This document shows, one piece after another, positions 1-5,635 of a DNA stretch of 7,482 nucleotides. Position 1 is the stretch's first letter, and each line of letters begins with the position of its first letter. The stretch is from Hyphomicrobiales bacterium (GTDB lineage: Bacteria; Pseudomonadota; Alphaproteobacteria; Rhizobiales; Beijerinckiaceae), in contig JANYDZ010000093.1 of assembly GCA_025363375.1 (NCBI GenBank), forward strand, positions 1 to 7,482, in the 5' to 3' direction. The position numbers and the translations under genes are program-made. The notes beneath the pieces are model-generated. The model had not been told where the DNA came from. It saw only the letters and a list, made by a program, of their open reading frames with translations, and searched no databases.

Positions 1-87
1 CTTGCCCGCCGATTCCCGCGTTTTTTCGCGCCGCGCGCGCGAGGAACCTTCGCCTAAAAATGAAAACGCCTCAATTCGGGGCGCCCA

Positions 88-104
88 TTAACACGCCATT
101 TACC
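88..104 (+). promoter_or_regulatory. Possible CtrA-binding box upstream of the response regulator
   Basis: TTAA at 88-91 is followed by a 7-nt spacer and TTTACC at 99-104. The alphaproteobacterial CtrA consensus is TTAA-N7-TTAA(C), so spacing and the first half match and the second half has one mismatch. The box lies 61 bp before the preferred start at 166. In Caulobacter, to my recollection, tacA, which encodes a similar sigma-54 response regulator, is activated directly by CtrA; that makes the site plausible but does not prove it. No convincing sigma-70 -35/-10 pair is visible in 1-117. A GATTC (GANTC, CcrM-type methylation motif) lies at 11-15, but a single site of this kind can occur by chance. 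Confidence 0.3.
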
Positions 105-165
105 CTGTTCGCTCAACATGCTGACGCAAGCGGCGCATGACGGCCGCGCGGGATTTGAAAACAGC

Positions 166-1665
166 ATGACATCTCTTGTACTGGTAGCCGACGACGATCC
201 CGTGCAGCGCCGCCTTCTCGAGGCCATGGCGCGACGTTTTGGCTACGATGTGGAGTGCGTCGACGGCGGCGAAGCCGCGCTGACGCGCCTTGAAGCCGCC
301 GACAAGACTCCCGTCGACTGTCTCGTGCTCGATCTCGTCATGCCTGATCTCGACGGCATGGGGGTCCTCGGCCGCATGCGCGGGCGCAAGATCACCACGC
401 CGGTCATCGTGCAGACCGCGCACGGCTCCATCGAAGCCGTTATTTCAGCCATGCGGGCGGGCGCGACGGATTTCGTCGTCAAACCGGTTGGCGCGGAGCG
501 GCTGCAATTCTCCATCAAGAACGCCATGCGTTTCGACGCGCTTGAGGATGAAATCCGGCGCATTTCCAAACGCAACACGGGCACAATGACCTTCAAGGAC
601 ATTGTCACGCGTTCCGACGACATGAACCGCGTCATTCGGCTGGGCGAACGCGCGGCCAAATCCAACATCCCCGTCTTGATCGAAGGCGAGTCCGGCGTCG
701 GCAAGGAGCTGATCGCGCGCGCCATCCAGGGCGGCTCGGACCGCAAGGGCAAGCCCTTCATCACGGTCAATTGCGGCGCTTTGCCGGAAAACCTTGTCGA
801 GTCAATCCTGTTCGGGCATGAGAAAGGGGCCTTCACCGGCGCCACCGACAAACATATGGGCAAGTTTCTCGAAGCCAATGGCGGCACGCTGTTCCTTGAT
901 GAAATCGGCGAATTGCCGTTGGAAACGCAGGTCAAGCTGCTGCGCGCGCTGCAGGAAGGCGAAATCGACCCGATTGGCGCCAAACGCGCGGTCAAGGTTG
1001 ATATCCGCCTGATTGCGGCGACCAACCAAAACCTCATCGAGCAAGTCAAACAGGGCAAATTCCGCGAGGACCTGTATTACCGCCTCAATGTATTTCCCAT
1101 CACCATCCCGCCGCTGCGCGCGCGACGCGACGATGTCGCCGACCTCGCCCGCCGTTTTGTGGCGCGGTTTGCCGCCGAAGAGGGCAAGCGCATTCGCGGC
1201 CTGACGGCCGAATGTCTGTCCCTGCTCTCGCGCTACGACTGGCCAGGCAACGTCCGCCAGCTTGAAAACGCCGTATTCCGCGCCGTGGTGCTCGCCGACG
1301 CCGACGAACTCACCGTAGCGGAATTTCCGCAGATTGCCGCGCAAGTCGAGGGTTTTGACGTGCGCGTGCCCGCCGCGCCCGCCGCGGCGGCGCTTCCCGT
1401 TTCCACGCCGCAACGCGAAATCGTGCGCATTGAGGTTCGCGACCCCAATGTGACGCGCTTGCTCGACGAAAGCGGCAACATGCGCAAGATCGACGATCTC
1501 GAAGCCGATATCATCCGCTTCGCCCTCGCCTATTATCGCGGCCAGATGTCCGAAATGGCGCGCCGTCTGGGCATCGGGCGCTCCACGCTCTATCGCAAGA
1601 TGAAGGATTACGGGCTCGACGAGCAGGCCACCGCCGACCCCGGGGAAAGCGACGCGGCGGCCTGA
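166..1665 (+). CDS. Sigma-54-dependent response regulator, NtrC family (TacA-like)
   Basis: A 499-residue bacterial enhancer-binding protein that should use ATP hydrolysis to remodel sigma-54 RNA polymerase when phosphorylated by a partner kinase. The receiver domain (about 4-120) has the acidic pair D10/D11, phospho-acceptor D56 in LVLDLVMPDLDG, T84 and K106. The AAA+ domain (about 145-375) has Walker A GESGVGKE (174-181), an intact sigma-54-contacting GAFTGA loop (221-226), Walker B GGTLFLDEI (239-247), FREDLYYRLNVFP (299-311) and WPGNVRQLEN (359-368). An Ala/Pro-rich linker (about 395-425) leads to a Fis-type helix-turn-helix (about 445-484, ARRLGIGRSTLYRKM). An in-frame ATG at 118 would add 16 residues with no homology-like content and no ribosome site. 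The start at 166 puts the receiver right at the N-terminus as is usual, although its own ribosome site (GGGA at 150-153) is weak and distant. No kinase is adjacent, so it is an orphan here. It resembles Caulobacter TacA in domain order and receiver sequence; orthology is inferred, not shown. Confidence 0.95.
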   Translation: MTSLVLVADDDPVQRRLLEAMARRFGYDVECVDGGEAALTRLEAADKTPVDCLVLDLVMPDLDGMGVLGRMRGRKITTPVIVQTAHGSIEAVISAMRAGATDFVVKPVGAERLQFSIKNAMRFDALEDEIRRISKRNTGTMTFKDIVTRSDDMNRVIRLGERAAKSNIPVLIEGESGVGKELIARAIQGGSDRKGKPFITVNCGALPENLVESILFGHEKGAFTGATDKHMGKFLEANGGTLFLDEIGELPLETQVKLLRALQEGEIDPIGAKRAVKVDIRLIAATNQNLIEQVKQGKFREDLYYRLNVFPITIPPLRARRDDVADLARRFVARFAAEEGKRIRGLTAECLSLLSRYDWPGNVRQLENAVFRAVVLADADELTVAEFPQIAAQVEGFDVRVPAAPAAAALPVSTPQREIVRIEVRDPNVTRLLDESGNMRKIDDLEADIIRFALAYYRGQMSEMARRLGIGRSTLYRKMKDYGLDEQATADPGESDAAA

Positions 1666-1695
1666 CGCGCCGATTGAGGAAGCGCGCCTTGCAAT

Positions 1696-1717
1696 AGTGT
1701 GTCCTGGCGGACACGCT
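1696..1717 (+). terminator. Hairpin after the response regulator; possible terminator without U-tract
   Basis: AGTGTGTCC (1696-1704) and GGACACGCT (1709-1717) can pair as a 9-bp stem with one G-T wobble around the loop TGGC. The core GTGTCC/GGACAC is perfect. It begins 31 nt after the regulator's stop codon. No T-run follows (the next bases are TCAAAGG), so it does not meet the usual intrinsic-terminator rule. It could instead protect a 3' end, be a protein-binding palindrome, or belong to the leader of the next gene. Confidence 0.3.
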
Positions 1718-1734
1718 TCAAAGGATTGCGGATT

Positions 1735-1748
1735 GTGCGCGGGCGCAC
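1735..1748. repeat. Short inverted repeat upstream of the L,D-transpeptidase
   Basis: GTGCGC (1735-1740), a 2-nt centre GG, then GCGCAC (1743-1748) form a perfect dyad. As RNA it would fold as a 5-bp stem with a CGGG loop; as DNA it could be an operator half-site pair. It lies 42 bp before the putative leader ORF. A T6 run (1766-1771) follows 17 nt later, too far away to make a standard terminator. In GC-rich sequence short dyads of this kind arise by chance. Confidence 0.25.
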
Positions 1749-1789
1749 GCGAGCGTGGCCATTGATTTTTTAACGTGATGGGGATTTCA

Positions 1790-1897
1790 ATGCTTTCGCC
1801 CGCCATCGCACGCCCGGACTTTTCCGACGGTCTGGCGCAAGCGTGCATGGGGGCTGCCCGGAGCGTATCCCGGGATGTACATTCGAGGGCGCCATGA
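1790..1897 (+). CDS. Possible 35-residue leader ORF coupled to the L,D-transpeptidase
   Basis: This ATG ORF encodes a 35-residue peptide beginning MLSPAIARPD and ending DVHSRAP. A good Shine-Dalgarno-like GGGGA (1780-1784) lies 5 nt before the ATG, better than that of many real genes in this window. Its stop TGA (1895-1897) overlaps the transpeptidase ATG (1894-1896) as ATGA, the classic arrangement for translational coupling. The peptide has no recognisable domain, signal peptide or amino-acid-biased attenuator run, and I do not recognise it. It may be a coupling or leader peptide, or only an open stretch in GC-rich DNA; the combination of ribosome site and exact overlap is what argues for it. 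Confidence 0.3.
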   Translation: MLSPAIARPDFSDGLAQACMGAARSVSRDVHSRAP

Positions 1898-3780
1898 CGG
1901 CACAAATGACCCGACTACTCGCGGCGAGCATTTCACTCGCCGCATTGGTGTTGGCGCTGGCTCCGACCGCGCCGCGCGCCCAGACGCCAACGCCCGGCCC
2001 CGCAATCATCCTGCCGCCGCTGCCGGACGTCGATGTGAACGTGGTTCCGTTGGAAGCGCCGCCCAAACCCGCGCAGATCCAGCAACCGGCCCCGTCGACC
2101 GCGCCCGCCGTTTCGTCGCCCGTGGTGGTGGAAACCACATCGCCGCCGCGCCCCGCCGCCAGCCCGGCGCCTGCGGAGGCTGCCGCAATTGTCGCCGCCC
2201 CGCCGCTGCCCCCTGCCGCGCCGGAACAGGCGGCGCCCGCGCCGCTGCCGGCCCCGCCCGTGCAAAACGCCGCTCCCCTCGCGCCGCCAGCGGCCGCGCC
2301 CGTGGCCGCCGCGGATATCGCCCCCGCCCTTCGCGCGGCGCTGGAAGCGTCCGCGAAGGAACCCCTGCCCCGCAATCTCGCGACGCAAAAGCTGCTGCGT
2401 GAACAGATTTTTGCCGCCTACGCCGAACGCGATTTCGCCCCCTTCTGGCTCAGGGACGGCGCCTGGAGCCCGACCGCGCGCGGCGCGTTGGCGCGTCTTG
2501 CGAAGGCGGGCGAGGACGGGCTCGACCTCAAGGCTTCGCCGGCGCCCACTTCGCCCGGCACGGACGAAAAGTCCCGCGTCGCGGCCGAACTCGCCCTGAC
2601 TCAGGCCGTGGTCGCCTATGGCTACCAGGCAAGCGGCGGACGGATCAATCCGCGCGCCATCGCCCATCTCATCACCGAAAAGCCCGAGGTCGCGGAGCCC
2701 GGCAGGATTCTCGCCGCCGTAGCCCTTGGGGCCGACGCCGACGCCGCGCTCGCGGCGTTCAATCCACTCCACGCGGGCTACCGCGCGCTGCGCGCCAAAC
2801 TGGCGGAGCTGCGCGCCAGCCGCCCCCTGGACCCCGTGCGCATTTCCGCCGGCCCGACGCTGCGGGTGGGCATGAAGGATGCCCGGGTGCCCTCGATCCG
2901 CGAGCGTTTCGCGTTGAACAGCGACCCATCGACGGTGACCGATGAGCTTGTCTACGACGCGCGCGTCGCCGCCGCCGTTGCGGACTACCAGCGCGACAAG
3001 GGCCTGATCGCCACGGGCATGCTCAATCCGGTCACTGTCGCGGCGCTCTCCGAAGGCGATCCCGCGAAAGTCGAAAGCGAGATCATCGCGAATATGGAGC
3101 GCTGGCGCTGGTTGCCGCGCGCCGACAACGGCGACCGCATCGAGGTGAACATCCCGGACTACACCGTGCGCGTGGTGCAGGACGGCAAAGTCGTCCACAC
3201 CGCGCGCGTCGTCGTCGGCAAGCCCGACACGCCGACCCCCGTGTTCTCGAACCGCATGCAGTTCCTTGAGGTCAATCCCTACTGGAACGTGCCGCAGAGC
3301 ATCATCAAGAACGAAATGTTGCCGCGTCTGGCGTCCGACCCGGGCTATCTGCAACGGCAGGGTTACGAAGTCAGCCGGAGCCGCAAGGGCGAGTTGATCG
3401 TGCGCCAGCCTCCGGGCAACCGGAACGCCCTCGGCAACATCAAATTCATGTTCCCCAACGAACACGCCGTCTATTTGCACGACACGCCGTCGCGTTCGCT
3501 GTTCGCCAATCCGCGCCGCGCCTACAGCCACGGCTGCGTGCGCGTCGATCAGCCCTTCAAATTCGCCGAAATCTTGCTGGGAACCGGCAATGGCTGGAAC
3601 GAGGACCGCGTCAAAAAGTTGATCGGCAAGGGCAACCGCACCATTCAGCTGCCCCGGCACATCGATATCCACATCGAATATTTCACGGCTTTTGTGGATG
3701 AAGCCGGCCAGTTGCAAATGCGCGAAGACATCTACGGCTATTCACGCAAACTGAAGGCGGCGATGGGATTAGCGGGCTGA
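1894..3780 (+). CDS. L,D-transpeptidase, YcbB/LdtD-like (YkuD catalytic domain)
   Basis: A 628-residue exported enzyme expected to make 3-3 (mDAP-mDAP) cross-links in peptidoglycan, or a related L,D-transpeptidation, in the periplasm. An N-terminal hydrophobic segment (about 7-26) ends in a likely signal-peptidase site near APRAQ (26-30). Residues about 31-140 are an Ala/Pro-rich, low-complexity linker. The scaffold domain (about 140-315) contains FWLRDGAW and the ASGGRINPR segment; a peptidoglycan-binding-like region (about 323-388) holds AVADYQRDKGLIATGMLN. The YkuD domain (about 415-560) carries VYLHDTP (H529) and the catalytic SHGCVR (545-550, nucleophile C548), 16 residues from H529 to S545, which fits the family. 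Length and domain order match YcbB of enterobacteria (about 615 residues). The ATG at 1894 is chosen because GAGGG (1885-1889) lies 4 nt upstream and the signal peptide begins there; an in-frame GTG at 1843 would add 17 residues before the signal peptide. The catalytic motifs are intact. Confidence 0.95.
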   Translation: MTAQMTRLLAASISLAALVLALAPTAPRAQTPTPGPAIILPPLPDVDVNVVPLEAPPKPAQIQQPAPSTAPAVSSPVVVETTSPPRPAASPAPAEAAAIVAAPPLPPAAPEQAAPAPLPAPPVQNAAPLAPPAAAPVAAADIAPALRAALEASAKEPLPRNLATQKLLREQIFAAYAERDFAPFWLRDGAWSPTARGALARLAKAGEDGLDLKASPAPTSPGTDEKSRVAAELALTQAVVAYGYQASGGRINPRAIAHLITEKPEVAEPGRILAAVALGADADAALAAFNPLHAGYRALRAKLAELRASRPLDPVRISAGPTLRVGMKDARVPSIRERFALNSDPSTVTDELVYDARVAAAVADYQRDKGLIATGMLNPVTVAALSEGDPAKVESEIIANMERWRWLPRADNGDRIEVNIPDYTVRVVQDGKVVHTARVVVGKPDTPTPVFSNRMQFLEVNPYWNVPQSIIKNEMLPRLASDPGYLQRQGYEVSRSRKGELIVRQPPGNRNALGNIKFMFPNEHAVYLHDTPSRSLFANPRRAYSHGCVRVDQPFKFAEILLGTGNGWNEDRVKKLIGKGNRTIQLPRHIDIHIEYFTAFVDEAGQLQMREDIYGYSRKLKAAMGLAG

Positions 3781-3791
3781 ATTCCACCGCC

Positions 3792-4274
3792 CTACTCCTC
3801 GCGCTCCCACGTCACGATCACGCGCACCACGCGCCCCGCGAGGTTGGGGTGCGGCATCGGCGGGCTGTCGATGCGCAGCAGATTCTCGCCCTCGAAGCGA
3901 ATGAAGCGCACCTGATCGCCGCCAACCCATGATTCCTGCCAGGCGGCCTCGACGCGCGTCGTCACTTTGCCGTCTTCGACCCGATATTTGCCCGAATAGG
4001 CGATCATCGAACGCAGCGCGTCGGCGCGTTCCGCGTCGTTCTGCGGAACCTTGCGGCCCTCGCCGGTGACGACGGCGACCCAGCGGCCTTTGGCGGTGGC
4101 CACCTGCGAGCCGCGCGGATGCGCCCCGAGCACCGGCCACGTCTCGTTCGTCTGCTGATCCTCGTAAAGCACGGAGACGAGCTTCCAGACGCCGACGATT
4201 TTCCGCGCGTCGTCGGGCGCGGCGAGCGCGGAGCGGGTCAGCAGGAAGGCGAGGCAGAGAAAAATGAAACGCAT
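3792..4274 (-). CDS. Exported lipocalin-like domain protein, function unknown
   Basis: A 160-residue protein with a short signal peptide (MRFIFLCLAF onwards, likely cut after SALAA at residue 19). The mature part contains IVGVWKLVS (26-34), typical of the opening strand of lipocalin-like small beta-barrel proteins (the Lipocalin_5 type), then MIAYSGKYRVEDGKV (90-104), TRVEAAW, and a C-terminal LAGRVVRVIVTWERE strand. Such proteins are usually secreted or periplasmic; the ligand is not known. The start is set by GGGAG (4281-4285 on the plus strand as CTCCC) 6 nt before the ATG. The frame stays open upstream to about 4682, but that extension only reads the Bug gene in another frame. It is the last gene of the leftward operon, 20 bp after the Bug gene, and ends 11 bp from the converging transpeptidase gene. 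Confidence 0.8.
   Translation of the reverse strand: MRFIFLCLAFLLTRSALAAPDDARKIVGVWKLVSVLYEDQQTNETWPVLGAHPRGSQVATAKGRWVAVVTGEGRKVPQNDAERADALRSMIAYSGKYRVEDGKVTTRVEAAWQESWVGGDQVRFIRFEGENLLRIDSPPMPHPNLAGRVVRVIVTWEREE
4209..4229 (-). repeat. 21-nt donor copy of mosaic repeat B (signal-peptide region of the lipocalin-like gene)
   Basis: This 21-nt block is perfectly identical to 5500-5520 in the same orientation. Here it codes for ALAAPDD, residues 16-22 of the lipocalin-like protein, spanning its predicted signal-peptide cleavage site; in the 98-residue ORF it codes for the same seven residues. Identity stops abruptly at both ends. Confidence 0.85.
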
Positions 4275-4294
4275 TGATTGCTCCCGTGACAAAG

Positions 4295-5323
4295 CTATTT
4301 CGCGGCGGCCTCGCTCTGCATGATTGCGACAACCCTGTCCACAACGTCGCGCGGCGCTTCGACGACGCGCGCGACAAGCGCCGCGAGTTCCTCGCCGTCG
4401 AGCGGATCGATGTCGAGGTTCTGCCGCCTCGCCTCGTCGAGAAATTCGCGGCTCGCGGCCATCGATTTGAACGCCAGGCGCAGCGCAGCGCGCGCCTCCG
4501 GCGCGAGCCCGGGCGGGGCCGTGTAGGGCTGATCGACCGCGACGGTGTCGCTGATGAATGAGAAGAGGCGCTTTTGCGCGTCGTCCTCCGCCAGATCGTT
4601 CAGCAGCGGAACATTCGGCAGGTCCGGCTCCTTGCGCAGTCCCACCTGCATCAGCGGGATGATTTTTCCTTGTTCCACCCATTGTGGATTGATGGCTTTC
4701 CAGGAATTCCAGGGGTTGCTGCCGCGCCCCTGCACCTCCCCCTTCTCCATCGCGAGATTGACGGCGGTGCCGCTCTCATAGCCCGTCACAATGCGGAACT
4801 TCGTCCCGATGGTCCCGTTGAGAAGCGCGGGGTAGCCGTACATGGTGCCGATCTTGCTCAACGCGCCCATGACGATCTGCTTTTGTTTGGCGTCGGCGAT
4901 GCTGCGCACGCCTGAAGCGTGCCAGGACACGAGCGTGTCGTTGGACTGGCTGAGGCTGCCGAGCCAGGTGAAGACGCGCGAATTGTAACGCACGTTGCCG
5001 CCTCCAATGGCTTCATAATACGGCGTCGAGCGGTTGAAAGTGCCAAGCGCCGTCCCGTCCTTCGGCGCGATTTCATAAAGGTAGTTCGCCGCCTGCGCGC
5101 CCGAAGCGCCGGGCATGTGCGAGAGGACGACCGCGGGCTTGCCCGGCAGATGCCGACCCAGATGGCGCGCGACAACCCGCGCGTAGGAATCATGACTGCC
5201 GCCGGGCGCCGAGCCGACGACGATGCGGATCGTCTTGTCCTTGAAAAGTTCCTGCGCCCGCGCGGCGGCGTTCGGCGCTGGAGCCGCGGCCGCGAAAACA
5301 AGAAACGACAACAGCGCGCGCAT
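4295..5323 (-). CDS. Bug/TctC-like periplasmic substrate-binding protein
   Basis: A 342-residue exported solute-binding protein of the Bug family (receptors of tripartite tricarboxylate-type carriers and many orphan receptors). The signal peptide covers about 1-24 (cut near AARAQ-ELFKD). Family signatures in order are KTIRIVVGSAPGGSHDSYAR (30-49), the ligand-loop region HMPGASGAQAANYLYEIAPKDG (69-90, two adjoining motifs), TWLGS (119-123), VTGYESGTAVNLAMEKGEVQGR (179-200), EPDLPNVPLLNDLA (232-245) and APPGLAPEARAALRLAF (269-285). The C-terminal DPLDGEELAALV (306-317) is the usual tail of this family, so this is taken as the native context of the 35-nt repeat. The ATG at 5323 overlaps the stop of the preceding ORF as TGATG, implying coupling; a GTG one codon upstream (5326) is an alternative. 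No TctA/TctB membrane partners are visible. The ligand cannot be predicted; a small organic acid is only the family's general habit. Confidence 0.9.
   Translation of the reverse strand: MRALLSFLVFAAAAPAPNAAARAQELFKDKTIRIVVGSAPGGSHDSYARVVARHLGRHLPGKPAVVLSHMPGASGAQAANYLYEIAPKDGTALGTFNRSTPYYEAIGGGNVRYNSRVFTWLGSLSQSNDTLVSWHASGVRSIADAKQKQIVMGALSKIGTMYGYPALLNGTIGTKFRIVTGYESGTAVNLAMEKGEVQGRGSNPWNSWKAINPQWVEQGKIIPLMQVGLRKEPDLPNVPLLNDLAEDDAQKRLFSFISDTVAVDQPYTAPPGLAPEARAALRLAFKSMAASREFLDEARRQNLDIDPLDGEELAALVARVVEAPRDVVDRVVAIMQSEAAAK
4377..4411 (-). repeat. 35-nt donor copy of mosaic repeat A (3' end of the Bug gene)
   Basis: This 35-nt block is perfectly identical to 5516-5550 in the same orientation. 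Here it encodes IDPLDGEELAAL (from residue 305) of the Bug protein, and it is read in the same frame in the 98-residue ORF. One side differs from the first base outward (g versus c at the 4412/5551 position); the other side also breaks at once (a versus g). Confidence 0.9.
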
Positions 5324-5619
5324 CACGGGACCACGAAAGGCTTGACGAAGTCGGACATGTATTCCGCAGCCTTGTGCGGCTTCTGCAATTCGCCGTTCTC
5401 GTGCATCATGTCGGCGACCTTCCGCCAGAGGGCGGGCTCAACCTTGTAGCTCAGGCGGTTGAGCGGCATGTCCGCGATGGAGGCAAGTTCAAGGCCGGTG
5501 TCGTCGGGCGCGGCGAGCGCCGCGAGTTCCTCGCCGTCGAGCGGATCGATCTCGTGGCGTTCGGCGACAAGGGGGCGGTAGTCGCCCGTGACGGGATCGG
5601 GTTGCAAAAGCGAGGGCAT
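5323..5619 (-). CDS. Small mosaic ORF of unknown function, coupled to the Bug gene
   Basis: A 98-residue product with no signal peptide or membrane segment. The first 23 residues (from MPSLLQPDPV) are not recognised. Residues 24-40 read IDPLDGEELAALAAPDD: residues 24-35 are encoded by the 35-nt copy of the Bug gene's end, and 34-40 by the 21-nt copy of the lipocalin-like gene's signal-peptide region. Residues about 52-95 (PLNRLSYKVEPALWRKVAD, MMHENGELQKPHKAAEYMSD) resemble the C-terminal helices of SsuA/NMT1-type binding proteins and loosely the end of the neighbouring 5636-6667 protein. It may therefore be a remnant of a second binding-protein gene remodelled by recombination, or a new small gene. 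It begins 16 bp after the upstream gene, with a modest GGGA ribosome site (5627-5630 on the minus strand), and its TGA overlaps the Bug ATG, so its translation may serve coupling. The open frame and operon position support a translated ORF; function is unknown. Confidence 0.6.
   Translation of the reverse strand: MPSLLQPDPVTGDYRPLVAERHEIDPLDGEELAALAAPDDTGLELASIADMPLNRLSYKVEPALWRKVADMMHENGELQKPHKAAEYMSDFVKPFVVP
5500..5550 (-). repeat. 51-nt mosaic made of copies A and B fused at AGCGC
   Basis: Positions 5516-5550 equal 4377-4411 (35 of 35 nt) and 5500-5520 equal 4209-4229 (21 of 21 nt). The two copies share 5516-5520, AGCGC, which also occurs at 4377-4381 and 4225-4229. The donor blocks keep the same order and orientation, so the mosaic equals the downstream region with 152 nt removed between two AGCGC copies. 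That 152-nt loss also corrects the frame difference between the two donor genes, so both peptides are kept. Outside 5500-5550 I see no alignment with the donors. Confidence 0.85.
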
Positions 5620-5635
5620 GGATCAATCCCGCATT

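Noticed and set aside
60..140. 26-residue ORF (MKTPQFGAPI...) overlapping the upstream in-frame ATG of the response regulator
   Set aside because: GAGGAA (41-46) is 13 nt from its ATG, too far; the stop overlaps no start, and the peptide has no recognisable feature.
118..165. Upstream ATG giving the response regulator 16 extra residues
   Set aside because: No ribosome site before it, and receiver domains of this family normally begin within a few residues of the start, as the ATG at 166 gives.
1700..1775. Sigma-54 (-24/-12) promoter before the L,D-transpeptidase that the neighbouring regulator might use
   Set aside because: TGGC occurs at 1705-1708 and again at 1756-1759, but no GC follows at the required 12-base offset in either case.
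802..1905. 367-codon open frame on the minus strand across the response regulator and the following gap
   Set aside because: It is antisense to an unambiguous NtrC-family gene and has no recognisable domain or signal.
1933..3717. 594-codon open frame on the minus strand opposite the L,D-transpeptidase
   Set aside because: It is a shadow of GC-rich third-position bias: the product is rich in Gly, Arg and His with no domain, while the plus strand encodes a complete enzyme with catalytic motifs.
4275..4682. N-terminal extension of the lipocalin-like ORF
   Set aside because: It only reads the Bug gene in another frame; the ATG at 4274 has a ribosome site 6 nt upstream and begins a signal peptide.
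5268..5278. 11-nt match to 5556-5566, possible third patch of the mosaic
   Set aside because: A match of this length is expected by chance in 7.5 kb of GC-rich sequence, and it is not in line with the other patches.
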